A stretch of DNA of 64,000 nt from Siphlonurus alternatus (GCA_949825025.1 OX463778.1:806001-870000); one strand, 5' to 3'; positions 25,141-39,596 are shown, numbered from the stretch's first letter. Notes: a model not told the origin generated them from the letters alone. Numbers and translations: made by a program.

Positions 25141-25162
25141 TACCCTTGTCCAAAAAATCCGC

Positions 25163-25430
25163 AGTGGTCAAGCGTTTGACCACTGCTTAGTGGTAGATTG
25201 GCCAGTGGTCATGGTCAGGGATTAAGTGGTCAATTCTAGTGGTCACCCTAGTGGTCACCCTAGTGGTCACCCTAGTGGTCACCCTAGTGGTCACCCTAGT
25301 GGTCACTCTAGTGGTCAATTCTAGTGGTCACTCTAGTGGTCAATTCTAGTGGTCACTCTTGTGGTCAATTCTAGTGGTCACGCTCTAGTGGTAGCGCCGT
25401 GGTCTAGTGGTCAAAAAATCGGTATGACTG
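25163..25430. repeat. Left terminal AGTGGTCA array of the giant element
   Basis: Dense copies of AGTGGTCA, mostly in units of 12 bases (CCCTAGTGGTCA, 25244-25310) or the variant with TTCTAGTGGTCA. It begins about 20 bases inside the terminal repeat. It mirrors the array at the right end and probably holds protein-binding or replication-slippage repeats. Confidence 0.8.
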
Positions 25431-25739
25431 TAGGTAACGTCATCACGAGGTACAGAAATGCTGTTAACACGACAATACAGAAGAGAATATTCTAAGCATC
25501 ATGGTACCATTCATTCCTTGGGGAAATGAAGAACAACGGAGTAATTAATTTTTTAGTAACGCATGCATTTGCATAGGGAACTGAAATGACGCTATAGATT
25601 CGGCAACACTGCTCGCAATTTTGCGCCAAATTTTCAAATTTAGAACTGGGGCTCGAGAAGCGAGGCTGACGTTAAAATTATTTTTCAGCTTCGACTTTAA
25701 GAAATCATCGAAATCATGACTATTATCACATTATCACAA

Positions 25740-25740
<1 letters not shown>
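25431..25740. repeat. Left-arm unique segment, mirrored at 57760-58085
   Basis: Contains TAACGTCATCACGAGGTACA, then CATGGTACCATTCATTCC and GGGGCTCGAGAAGCGAGG. The inverse of each is found at 57760-58085 with only a few differences. This is the clearest proof that the two distant regions are inverted copies. Confidence 0.85.
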
Positions 25741-27570
<1,830 letters not shown>

Positions 27571-27571
27571 T

Positions 27572-27812
27572 GTTATTATTATTATTTTTACAAGGATACA
27601 CCCCATACAGCTCGCGGCGGGGTAATGGGTATATAGGGATAGGGTATAGGGATAAAGTAGGGAACGGATGATGGCCGCGGCCTGTTACGCGTCCCAGCAT
27701 TAATATTCGCTGAGGTGATCGAGACTGAGGGAACCGTGTGGAAAACCTCAGTCGATCAGGACGGACACCTCTATACTTTTTATCAATGGACCAAGCATGC
27801 GCTAAAGGCCTG
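27572..27812 (-). mobile_element. SINE-like retroposon, minus orientation, copy 1
   Basis: A T-rich stretch at the left followed by CAAGGATACACCCC, CAGCTCGCGGCGGGGTA and GAGACTGAGGGAACCGTG. The same sequence in the same orientation recurs at 55775-56010, and a broken copy lies at 58733-59058. The T-run suggests a poly(A) tail of a minus-strand retroposon. Because both full copies point the same way, they inserted independently of the inverted arms. Pol III boxes were not confirmed. Confidence 0.6.
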
Positions 27813-27829
27813 TGAAGAAAATATAATAA

Positions 27830-28570
27830 TTAATGTAAGAATTGTATGAAACTATATAATATACCGACTGAATTTTATTTCATTTCACCATAACTATAAA
27901 TACCTCTTATATAATATATATAATAGATAATCATGCATATATATATAATAACTGAAAAACTCCCTAAAGTTTTAAAACTATATGATTCTTAAGCGGTTAA
28001 GCGATTATATTTCTTGGATAGATGTTGGTGATTATATTACTCTCCGGATCTTGGCTTGATAGTTGCAATGTGCATTATGTTCAAGCGCTTGAAAACATAT
28101 AAATGGCACTCGATCGATCAATATATCGATCCCGCTTTAATACACAAAATAAAAAATATTTTGTTTTCTAAAAAAATGTTATTTTGACAAAACCAAAAGT
28201 TTTACAGCTTTTAATGACTTTAATGTGAAGGTAAAAGTACATATAACTGGAATCATAAATACATATAATATATACATCGAAGAAATTTTGTTGAATATTT
28301 TTTTGGCTATTTAATTTTATTTGTGTTTCAAGCTTCGAAGCGGGATTTTTTTCCCCGACCGCTTGTGGTCTCTAGCGGACAAATTATGAACTCGATGTAA
28401 TAAATCTCTTTCGCACCAGTGTTTAAACTATAGAATTAAGTTAAGTCATTGGGAAATTTCGTTAAGTTTTTCAAGATATATATATCTTTATTATAATTAA
28501 GTATTATAACTTGCAAGTTAGTTTCAAATCTTGGGACTTTGACGCCCCACCAGACCGGAAAGGGTCAAAC
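27830..28570. repeat. Left-arm inner unique segment, mirrored at 51670-52440
   Basis: Includes GTTTCAAGCTTCGAAGCGGG, CCGCTTGTGGTCTCTAGCGG and TTTGACGCCCCACCAGACCGG. The right arm carries their inverse with scattered changes. No open reading frame of note. Confidence 0.8.
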
Positions 28571-29189
28571 TTTTATAACTCATCTTTTTAGCATGTTTCG
28601 AATTCATTGCAACTTGCAAGTTGCGCCTAATTTTCTTATGGCAACATAACTGCAACATAAAATTGAATTTGTGTGTAATCGAGTTTCATTATAAAAATAT
28701 GTAGTTATTTTTTAATTCTTGGAATTCTTTTAAACTATATTATAATATCTCCTCGTAGCATGCTTTTTTTAAATTAATTGTTTGCACGTCGAGACTATTT
28801 TATCAATTAATTTTGTCGATTATATATAGGCAATATAATAATAACCTCCAAAATGTACACTCCTCACCTTGGTAAATTTTTCTCTAAATGAAATTTTCAG
28901 AGACTGAAAGACCAGCCAAATCTGCAAATAAACTTTAAAATGTCTTCAATTCTTGATAAAGAAATACATATTATAGTGAGGACAATGACTCAAAAAAATC
29001 AAAATCATTTGCTGTACTTGTGTGAAAATTTTGTATATTATAATACAGTACGTGTGTGATAGTGAGCAAGACGCTTATTATATAACGTGCAGTCATTTTC
29101 ACGTTGTATAATATTAACTATTAACGCTACTTTCTGGTATCTGTTAATAAATAACGCCACACTCACAGCATACATAGTTATATTGGTCA

Positions 29190-31263
29190 TTGAAATTGTT
29201 TTAACTCCTCAGAGCATGCTTTAATTTCTATACAATTTGCAATTTGAGTCTCTTATTAATATGGCAACAGAATTAAAAATTAAAATTGAGTCTGTAATAA
29301 TAGAGGTTTTTAATAAAAAATTGTTAATTAATTTATTCATGGAATTAATTAAAATTGCAATATATCTTCGTAGCATGCTTTACACTCATTGCAATTTGCA
29401 CGTTGAGTCTCTAAATCTTATGGCAACATTATAACAAAATAAAATTTAGTCTGCAATGTATTAGATTCCAACTATTTTTTTTATGATATATTTATATTGT
29501 ATACATAATTATGTAAATCATTGAAATTGCTATAACTCCTCAGAGCATGCTTTAATTTCTATACAATTTGCAATTTGAGTCTCTTATTAATATGGCAACA
29601 GAATTAAAAATTAAAATTGAGTCTGTAATAATAGAGGTTTTTGATAAAAAATTGTTAAATAATTTATTCATGGAATTAATTAAAATTGCAATATATCTTC
29701 GTAACATGCTTTACACTCATTGCAATTTGCACGTTGAGTCTATAAATCTTATGGCAACATTATAACAAAATAAAATTTAGTCTGCAATGTATTAGATTCC
29801 AACTATTTTTTTTATGATATTATATTGTATACATATATGTAAATCATTGAAATTGCTATAACTCCTCAGAGCATGCTTTAATTTCTATACAATTTGCAAT
29901 TTGAGTCTCTTATTAATATGGCAACAGAATTAAAAATTAAAATTGAGTCTGTAATAATAGAGGTTTTTAATAAAAAATTGTTAATTAATTTATTCATGGA
30001 ATTAATTAAAATTGCAATATATCTTCGTAGCATGCTTTACACTCATTGCAATTTGCACGTTGAGTCTCTAAATCTTATGGCAACATTATAACAAAATAAA
30101 ATTTAGTCTGCAATGTATTAGATTCCAACTATTTTTTTTATGATATTATATTGTATACATATATGTAAATCATTGAAATTGCTATAACTCCTCAGAGCAT
30201 GCTTTAATTTCTATACAATTTGCAATTTGAGTCTCTTATTAATATGGCAACAGAATTAAAAATTAAAATTGAGTCTGTAATAATAGAGGTTTTTAATAAA
30301 AAATTGTTAATTAATTTATTCATGGAATTAATTAAAATTGCAATATATCTTCGTAGCATGCTTTACACTCATTGCAATTTGCACGTTGAGTCTCTAAATC
30401 TTATGGCAACATTATAACAAAATAAAATTTAGTCTGCAATGTATTAGATTCCAACTATTTTTTTTATGATATTATATTGTATACATATATGTAAATCATT
30501 GAAATTGCTATAACTCCTCAGAGCATGCTTTAATTTCTATACAATTTGCAATTTGAGTCTTTTATTAATATGGCAACAGAATTAAAAATTAAAATTGAGT
30601 CTGTAATAATAGAGGTTTTTAATAAAAAATTGTTAATTAATTTATTCATGGAATTAATTAAAATTGCAATATATCTTCGTAGCATCCTTTACACTCATTG
30701 CAATTTGCACGTTGAGTCTCTAAATCTTATGGCAACATTATAACAAAATAAAATTTAGTCTGCAATGTATTAGATTCCAACTATTTTTTTTATGATATTA
30801 TATTGTATACATAATTATGTAAATCATTGAAATTGCTATAACTCCTCAGAGCATGCTTTAATTTCTATACATTTTGCAATTTGAGTCTCTTATTAATATG
30901 GCAACAGAATTAAAAATTAAAATTTAGTCTGTCATAATAGAGGTTTTTGATAAAAAATTGTTAAATAATTTATTCATGGAATTAATTAAAATTGCAATAT
31001 ATCTTCGTAACATGCTTTACACTCATTGCAATTTGCACGTTGAGTCTATAAATCTTATGGCAACATTATAACAAAATAAAATTTAGTCTGCAATGTATTA
31101 GATTCCAACTATTTTTTTTATGATATTATATTGTATACATATATGTAAATCATTGAAATTGCTATAACTCCTCAGAGCATGCTTTAATTTCTATACAATT
31201 TGCAATTTGAGTCTCTTATTAATATGGCAACAGAATTAAAAATTAAAATTGAGTCTGTAATAA
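29190..31263. repeat. Tandem 326-bp repeats, about six to seven near-identical copies
   Basis: The word ATTTGCAATTTGAGTCTCTTA recurs about every 326-331 bases, from near 29237 to 31200. Each unit is a dimer of two diverged ~160-bp monomers like those in the arms. Copies differ at only a few positions, so they were amplified or homogenised recently. The short open frames in each unit are a by-product of the repeat. Confidence 0.88.
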
Positions 31264-34200
31264 CTCAAGTAAAACAAAAATGTATGCAACTGGTATGCAT
31301 CACGTATAAATCTGGTATGGAACGGGCTAAAAATGTATGCAATACGGTTGGAACACGTATCAGCACGTATGCACAGCAAAAACGCAAAATCCTCTAGTAT
31401 GCAACAAGGTTGGACGGACTGGGTTGCAACACACTTGCACATTCTCTAGTATGCAACTAGGTTGGACGACTGGGTTGCAACACACTTGCACACCCTACTC
31501 TCGGTTGGAACTCACTTGCACACAAAAATCTCGGTTGGAACTCTCTTGTATTTTTTCTCAACTCCCTTCTAGTTTGCAACTCGTATGCAATGTGTACGTG
31601 ACCTTAAACTTCCTTCAAAAAACCGTTAAACGTATGGAAACTCGTATGCATCAATTTGAAGATTCATTCCTAGCTGTGTAAAAGATGGCTTGCCATTGGT
31701 TTAGAAGTAATGTTAAAAAAATTTCAGCTCTTTTTAAACCAATAGAATTTGTTGTTGCATACCCCAGCTGAAAATTATTACTTTATAGTTTCGTAAATAT
31801 TGTGTTAAACTTATATAATTCTTAAGTAAGTAATAAGTTTAAATTGGGACACTTAAATCTTTTGTTTCGGTTACGTAAACCTTTCGTTTCCTTTACGTAA
31901 GAATAAATCGTGTAAATCTATCGTAATCCTGACGTTAATATTACGTAAATATTTTGTTTCGGGAGATTCAGAAAATACACTGTTTTTATTGCATACATCG
32001 TGTTATTTATTCATATTTTGTAAAAAATACAAATAAAAAGTAAATTAAGCAGGGAATCTTCCAATTCTCGATAGACGAAGCTGCTCTTTGACGACATTGA
32101 CACACAGCCGTGGTCACAAACTGCAGTATTCCGGGCCAATCGCGTCTTTGCAGGCACCGCGGGACTCCTCGTGGCCTTCGCACTCTGTCTGCAGGGGCAG
32201 TAGAGATGGGGGTCCATAAGGAGCATATATAGGTGTAATCGGAGCAGGGTTTACGAACAAAAACGTACTGATATAATGTGAATCATACATGACATAGTTG
32301 TATTACTGTATGCATACTGTACAGTACGTATGTCTTTACAATCATGAACTTTTTACATATATAATGAACCTGTATCCTGTATCATATCACTGAAAGAATC
32401 ATGCATGACATAGTTCTATTACTGTATGCATATGTACTGTACAGTATGTATGTCTTTAGTCTTTACAATCATATATGCACACTCTACATAATATATATAA
32501 TGAACATGTACCTGTATCATATCACTGAAAGCCTTCCATTAATTCAAATTTTTTTAATTAATGTAATTACACTCATGAGTTCATAAATTTCAAATTTAAG
32601 TGCTTGCAAATGCTTATTCAGGCAATATTATACAGGGTCAATGAAACATGCTATATGGTACCCTATCTCTACGGTCTGGTTGAACCTGGTAAGGTGCCTG
32701 GTAACAAACTTGGCCATCTGCTGGTACAATTTAACATTATATCCGTACCAGCCTGGCTGGTAAGAAATGGTCACTCTGCATAGCCTGGCTGGTAAGATTT
32801 TACCTGGTGTGCTGGTATGGGATACCAGGTCTTACCTGGCAAGCTTAGATCAAAATTTCCCTCCCCCTCCTCCTGCCTTAAAATATGCTGTTTGCTAGTT
32901 TTTTTTAGTATCAAAAATCATTTTTTAATTTTCTATATACGAAAAAGTACAGAAAAAATAAATTTAAAATTTTTATTTGGTACTTAAATGATACACTCAA
33001 AACTTGTTTTGACTTATGCAGTGCTGACATCTGAGAGGTGGGGACGGGGTGGGGATATGCGGGTAAAATGGCGGCCACAGAAATCATATTTAGAAATAAA
33101 TTTAAGGAATGGAAGGAAACTTTTTAAAGGGACTCTTCTTGCATCTCTTCCATCCATAATACTGTAGTCTGGGATCTTTCAGTGGCTCACAGTATGCCAA
33201 TTCCTGCAGGGCACAGTACATTAAAACTTTGATTCAAAATGTTGTGGCATATATATAATCTTGATTCTGATCATTCAATTCGATCTTTGAAATAAATAAA
33301 AAAAACATGAAGGTATGCTTTTATTAAATATTTGATTTTAATTTGAATGATGAGAAACATAAAATATTCAAAATAAAAATATGTACTTACCATGCAAGGA
33401 AAATAATGAAGAGCAAGAAGAACAAACTGCTGGCATTGTGTCTGCAATGATCTGCAGTTGACTTATGGTTTTTCCTTGATTATGGGTTTCTGTGAGCACA
33501 AAAGTAAATCATTAATGCCTACACCTAAGCAGTATGATTTATTTATTACTGTTAAGATGTTTTTTTACCTCCAAAGTCACTTTATAACACAATTTTAACA
33601 GTAAAACAGGTCATTTTCACGGTTGTTGACATCTTCAATCACTTCCATATGTTTTGCTATGATGCTTCACTTTTTCACCACCAGGTGTCAGTAACTAATA
33701 AAAACGACTGAAAATTTGTATTAATTTTTAAATAAATTATTAATTAAAATAAATCAATTCATTCCATAATTAATGTGCAAAAAAATTGTTTTTTTTTTTT
33801 TTTTAGTATTTTGGTAAATTCTCATCAACAGTCGATCCACACAGTATAAAAATTAAATTGTATAATTAATCTATATTTACAGTGTATATCAATAAATTAT
33901 TTAAATAATTTATGTATAAATTATAAATATAATATAAAATATTATTATATTATAATTAATATGTTAAATTAATAATATTTAAAAAATAATAACAAATTAG
34001 TATATAGTTACAAGATCTTCTGGTAAATCATACCAGGCAATACCAGACAGTGGCTGGTATTGCCTGGTATGCCCTGGTTCGGCTTATCAGCATTTCATGA
34101 TGGCTGGTAAGAACAGGTACGGCTTACCAGCACTGCTGGTTTAGTGCTTGTAAGAGTCTACCAGCCACCTTACCAGGTTCAACCAGACCGTAGAGATAGG

Positions 34201-35942
34201 GTACTCACACTCATGAAGTTTGGCCGGGGATGCATTTCTGATCTGCCTGCTTTGTCGAGATTCTCACGATGAATGCATACTCTCAATTATCCGTGGGGTG
34301 CAGGAATTTATAAATAATCCCCATAATCCTCACGATAAGGGTGTAGCCTGTGTAGATAGAGGTCACGAAGAGAACATGATCCTAAAACAAACATCACCGG
34401 TGTCATTGACAAGTTTGACATTCACATTCAAGATAAAATAATGATTTCTGTAAGCTAAATTCATTCTTGTTGATGCTAACACTTATATTATATATGATTT
34501 TTACCTTGAATCCTGGAAACTTGCTCTAATTCTGACGAAATCTGCATAAAATAGCTGCATCGTCGAGTGTTGTTTACGAAATGGCGTCTTCCTCCCTTCC
34601 CACTCCCCCCTTCCCACACTCGCCCAACCGTCATGCGCGCGATCGAGAGTTTAAATTTTAATTTATTATTTTCTTACGTAACTCTAACGTAAAAAGTACG
34701 TAACAATTACCATAAGATTACATTTAAGATCACAGTTACGTAACTGTAACGTAAAAAGCACGTAACAATTACTTTAACATTTTATTTAAGTTCAAAGTTA
34801 CGTAACTGTAACGTAATATGAACGTAACTATAACGTGCTACACGTAAAAATCACGTATTACACGTAATTATCACGTAAAAACTACGTTATGATGATGTTG
34901 GAAACGAAAACATTTTCAGCCGGGACCCTTTAACTTTAACATTCCAAACACGAAGGCAGCAAGCTGCAAGCAAGCAGCAGAGCAGCCATGGACTCCGAGC
35001 AGAGCGGACATATTATAATGCTGTTGCTATAATATAATATTATTATAGCAAGGAATCAGGTAAACATTACAATTAATATAATTTTATAAATATACTCATT
35101 TTAACTTTTATGTATATACATAGTTTAATGCATTACAGTACAATTTATAACTGCATGCAAATTCATTTAAATTCAAACTTTAATTTTCTATTTGTCAATT
35201 TTACTATTAAAATTGATCATTATAAATATTATTAATAAAAATTACCCTGTAAAATTATAACATGGATAAATTAAATTTGATCTGATTCTCCATAATTATA
35301 AGTACTTACTATATTATACCTTTGAATGATTAATATATATAGTAATAATAAAATAGATAATGTAATCAAAGATGTATATTATGTATTTTAATTATCTTCT
35401 CTTATATGTTTTTAGTGGAGGAGCTGGAATGCATGCAGCAGCATCTAGCATATTCGAAAAAATAAAATCATCTGATGACCTGATGCTGCAAATTCCCATC
35501 CATGCAGAAAGAACTCTATAGCTGAAGGCCGGCCGGTCGCCATTATGGCAAAGTTTAGTTGCACGTGGAGAATAAATTGTAGGGGAAACAGGAAGTAGGC
35601 GGGAGGGGCGGAAATGGAGGAGGGGGCAGGGGACGCTACTATTGTGCAAACCAGTTGCAATTGAATTGCAAACCAATCCATACGAGTTTACCACGTGGCC
35701 AAGGCCCTGTAGTAAAAATGGTTGGAACACGTATGCACGTATGTAAACTGGTATGCACGTATGTAAACTCGTCTGTAACTATTCTGAAATAATGTGACGT
35801 CATCTGGTATGGATTTGTTTCAATTCCATACTTCGAACAAACCTTTTTCCATACCAGTTTTTGCCATAGCATTAACATAGGATTTCCATACCAGATTTAT
35901 ACGAGATGCATACCAGTTGCATACGTTTTCGTTTTACTTGAG
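31264..35942. mobile_element. 4.7-kb element with CTCAAGTAAAAC ends, inserted in the 326-bp array
   Basis: Left end CTCAAGTAAAACAAAAATG, right end inverse CTCAAGTAAAACGAAAACG. Similarity continues inward through TATGCAACTGGTATGCATC. The neighbouring repeat units give the unoccupied site, showing that only AA was duplicated (31262-31263 and 35943-35944). Both ends carry GTATGCAAC-rich stretches, then TTACGTAA-type words (31860-31950 and 34670-34890). No transposase was recognised; weak exon-like patches (32011-32226 minus, 34202-34440, 34988-35030 plus) remain unassigned. A second element at 32661-34201 splits it. Confidence 0.82.
32661..34201. mobile_element. 1.54-kb non-autonomous element, CCCTATCTC family, copy 1
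   Basis: Terminal repeats CCCTATCTCTACGGTCTGG and its inverse, extended by CTGGTAAG-rich subterminal sequence. TA is duplicated at the borders (32659-32660 and 34202-34203). It is nearly identical to copy 2 at 61632-63190, with small indels such as a TATATA expansion near 33250. No coding capacity seen. Confidence 0.88.
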
Positions 35943-36080
35943 AATAGAGGTTTTTAATAAAAAATTGTTAAATAATTTATTCATGGAATTAATTAAAATT
36001 GCAATATATCTTCGTAGCATGCTTTACACTCATTGCACTTTGCATGTTGTAAGGATTGTATCTATTATTCTTTTATGGCA
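35943..36080. repeat. Continuation of the 326-bp repeat after the nested insertion
   Basis: Starts AATAGAGGTTTTTAATAAAA, exactly where the unit at 31263 stops, and runs to the monomer end near 36075. Confidence 0.85.
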
Positions 36081-36084
36081 ATTA

Positions 36085-36283
36085 AACCCTTTGAATTTAT
36101 TAAAGACTGGTGGTTCGGCTGCAAGACTTGTGGTTCGTGTGCTCGCTGCGAGGCCTCGGTGAGTGGTCTGGTCGCAACGGTGACAACTGAAGTTTTTTGG
36201 GCGTGAGCCTTTGACATGAGCCGCCGTTGATGCAGATCTTGGCAACCAAAAGCCGAATTCGTGCAAAGTCCGAAATATATAAT
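36085..36283. other. G+C-rich patch of unknown origin in the loop
   Basis: About 180 bases clearly richer in G+C than the surrounding loop, open in several short frames on both strands. A donor-like GGTGAGTGG lies near 36156 after an AAAG acceptor-like site near 36103. I recognise no protein. It could be a captured host exon or another repeat. Confidence 0.25.
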
Positions 36284-36455
36284 GAGCACAACTAGTTTTG
36301 AGTATCGTCGAGTTATGAGAAGAACCCGAACAATCTAATATTTCAGCTCGATGCTCAAAAAAAACTTTGCTCAAGTCGAAATGATCAAAACCCGAAAAGA
36401 CTTTCTTTTCAGCTTTTACTCATTTCCATTTGAACAAAACTAGTTCTGTGCATTT
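36284..36455. mobile_element. Small MITE-like inverted repeat around AACTAGTTTTG
   Basis: The left word CAACTAGTTTTGAG and the right word CAAAACTAGTTCTG are imperfect inverses. A related right half lies at 50030-50165. The ends are degenerate and no target duplication was identified. From 36456 to 37006 I see only A+T-rich sequence. Confidence 0.4.
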
Positions 36456-37006
36456 TTTACACTTATTTTAAAAGTATATAATATATATAAATATACCATA
36501 ATTATTAATGACTTAATTGCTGTATGTTTATTTTATTTATAAATATCTTTTTACGGTTTTAGCTTATTGCTTATTGGTACGTTATGTAAATTGTTATGCT
36601 TTTTTTATGTTAACTATTATTTATTTATGATTATTATTGACTTTATTATATTTGCATGGTACTGTGGTTATGTAACTGTTACTGAATAAATAAGAATTTA
36701 AAGCATGAATCCTAATATTTTATTTATAATCATTTTCTTTCACATAATGGCAGTGTAAGCGGCATCGTCAAACTGAAACCAATTATTATAATTACTATAA
36801 GGGGTCATGCTTTGTATCACCTATGTAAATGATTAAACTTTATAAAGAATGAACTAATTAATCATGATTAAATAATTATGCATGTGTGAAATAGCTCTTG
36901 AAAAATTAAATATATTTTATTGGATTTTTTAAATACTTCTAGTTAATATTTTGACGGCTTATGTATTTTAATTACTGACTTATTAAGGGTAATATTAGTT
37001 TATTAG

Positions 37007-37266
37007 TTTCAAAACAATTTAACGAGCTGATTTTTTTTTTAATTAATTTTTTTAATTTTCAGCATAGGGCTTTCCCATGAAGAGACAAACTAAAAAATTA
37101 ATTAAAAAAATCGGCTCGTTTAATTGTTTTGAAATTTTTTCTATGGCTTTTAGGCACTATAATATCTGTCTCTCAATTTTTTTTTTTGAAGTTTTGTGAA
37201 TTTGCTAAGGTTTACATGTTTATAAAAGGGCAGTACGTCGAGCAGCTGTTCGGCGTTATCTCAACC
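37007..37266. mobile_element. Truncated foldback MITE, GGTAGAGATAA family
   Basis: Matches the right part of the element at 43579-43962, including the core around CAGCATAGGGCTTTCCCATG and the end TTATCTCAACC followed by TTAA (37267-37270). The left arm is cut off at about 37007. Confidence 0.6.
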
Positions 37267-37392
37267 TTAACTTAAAAATAAATTTAAAAAAATAAAAATT
37301 CGTCTTATATGCATTTGTATTGTGTTCATACACATGAACTATTAAGATATTAAAAAAAAAAAAATGCGTCTTAAAAGTGCACTTGTACGTAC

Positions 37393-37726
37393 AATGGACA
37401 ACATACATGAAAAAATTTATTGCAGAAATGAATAGAAGGTACCAAATTATGCTACTCTGAATTTTTTCAGATTTTTTTGAGTCCCATCCAGAACTATTTT
37501 TAAATAATTATTGAAAGTCCTGTGATTTCAGTTGGCACCCCTTAATCCTTAATAAAAAGGATAGAGACTGGATGCCTATTGACGCCTCCAGGGGGCGTGG
37601 CCGCACTTTCAATACTTATTTAAAAATAGTTCCGGGTCTCCAAAAAATCTGAAAAAAATCAAAGTAGCATAATTTGGTACCCTCTAATCATTTCTGCAAT
37701 AAAAAATTTTCATGTATGTTGTCCAT
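37393..37726. mobile_element. 334-bp foldback MITE with AATGGACAAC ends
   Basis: AATGGACAACATACATGAAAA at the left is mirrored by TTTTCATGTATGTTGTCCATT at the right. Inner parts are also mirrored (GGTACCAAATTATGC against GCATAATTTGGTACC). It shares internal words with 48955-49254, so the two are distant relatives. Confidence 0.7.
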
Positions 37727-37739
37727 TCACAGTATAACA

Positions 37740-38880
37740 ACAAAAAGTTGTCGTTCTGTTTAATTATGCCTTTTGTGAAGTGCGCCAACCTATATGGCTT
37801 ATTTATTTTTTTATTTTTTTTTTACGCAAATCCAGAAATAAAATGCCTTGTTATGGTCTCCTTTTTCCGAAATGATCACTTTATATAGATGTCAAAGCTT
37901 GTATCGTCAAACAATATATATTAGCCAAAACAAGTCTATAATATTAAATTAATATTATTTTCTTTGTATATATAAATATCTTATCATATTTAGCCTGTTT
38001 ATTATATAGCTGGTATTATAATGTTCAGTTCATTAACAATTTTTATTTTTGCAATTACGCATTTACGATGAATCGTTATAATAATAATAATAACAATTTT
38101 TATTCGAACATAAAGGTCGTACAAGACAACATTGATCACGTCAGAAACATAGCATACACTAAAACAACTATACAGCTAATGCAACATGAGTGCGCATTTG
38201 AAATTAATTAAAATTATATTTAAAATAACAGTGCTCGACATTAATTTAAATTAAAAATTAATTGTATGTATTAAGAGTATAACTTTAGTTTTTAACTTTT
38301 AAAAGTATCAATTGCATCACAATATTAATACAATTAATTACATGCATATCTTCGTGCTTAAAGGTATAATATAATACTGCTGTTAGCTCCATTCTGATTT
38401 GCAAAGAATTTGAATTAAAGGAACATAATTTTCATCATTACAAATCAGACAGGAGAGCCCCTCTTACCACGACAAGGTCATAGCAGCATATCAGAGGGGG
38501 GGGGGGGGGGATGGGATGGGGGGGATGGGATGGGTGGAGGAATTTTAAAGGAATCATTGATGATAGAGTTATCTTTACAGCATAGATCACGTAAATTCTT
38601 ACATATTACAGGTAACTATATAATATTACTTAAAATTCACATACATTGTAAAAAAAAAAATAATAACAATAATAATAGGACACGAATATCGTATAAATTA
38701 TTATTTATGCGTTTTAAATTTTAATAATGGATATATATATATATATAACATATTAATATTTAATAAGAAATTAAACAAACAATGTTTCAAAAAAAATTAT
38801 AATCATACTATACTATACAATTCGTTCTTATTAGCACCATATATGAATTCTTGCTGCACATAATATCAACGACTATATAC
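37740..38880. other. A+T-rich stretch, no gene
   Basis: No coding signal. A G-run of about 15 bases followed by GGGATGGGAT repeats lies at 38497-38535, and A/T microsatellites at 38650-38680 and 38735-38750. Confidence 0.5.
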
Positions 38881-38882
38881 TG

Positions 38883-39172
38883 GAGGACGGCCTATAGGAC
38901 AACTTATGAAGAACCTCGATACTCGACATTTCTCGCCAACCTTCGGGGAACTTCGCTAAATGAGCCACGTGCTCGGGCGGTTTCTTTGAAGACGTCAAAG
39001 ATTTGACAGCTTGACAGATTTGACAGATGGCTAATAAAGCGGCACCTTTGACCGCGGTATCTTTGTAGCTGACTCTATAGGCCAATCAAATGCGCTACAA
39101 AAGTCAACGTCGTGACGTCACTGGGTTAAGGAAATGTCAGCCGGTTGGCGGCAAAAAAGTTAGGCCGTCCTC
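38883..39172. mobile_element. 290-bp MITE with GAGGACGGCCTA ends
   Basis: GAGGACGGCCTA at the left is mirrored by TAGGCCGTCCTC at the right. The interior is richer in G+C than its surroundings and holds a CCAATCA word and a perfect TGACGTCA at 39113-39120. It lies about 420 bases beyond the stop codon of the transposase-OTU gene. No clear target duplication. Confidence 0.6.
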
Positions 39173-39596
39173 TTAGTAAATAGTTCTTGACATAATATAA
39201 TTATATTATATGGTTCACAAAACACGTTGAAGGTCCAAATCTATGTAAGTTCACTGTCTTATTTAGTTTAGAACGAGACTTAAGATGCAGATAAAATTTG
39301 TTGTCTTTTTCATCGGTTATTATTATTACTATTTTTTTTTCACCATAAAAATATTTTATGTTGTTTATAGCTTAGTATTCTGTTTTAATTAATAAAACTT
39401 TTCAATTTTTTTTAACACATTATCAATAATTTCATTACCTAAATAATCGGGTAAAAAAGCCATAGACTTCCCTACTATAAATATAAAACAATAATAACAA
39501 TAATGACATAATAATAAATAATTCCACATTAACTAATTACAACAAAAGTGGTATTCAATTTCAGACAGAAATTAAACAATTCAACATACACTTTCA

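Noticed and set aside
25163..25430. CRISPR-like short regular repeats
   Set aside because: Direct short repeats without unique spacers of constant length, in a eukaryotic transposon end.
29237..31397. Repeated 65-codon plus-strand frames with nearly the same protein
   Set aside because: They are one frame of the 326-bp satellite unit. There is no family match, and the sequence is equally conserved outside the frame.
34988..35030. Plus-strand start (MDSEQSGH) with a nearby donor as a transposase first exon
   Set aside because: A stop occurs before the donor and no downstream exon could be recognised.
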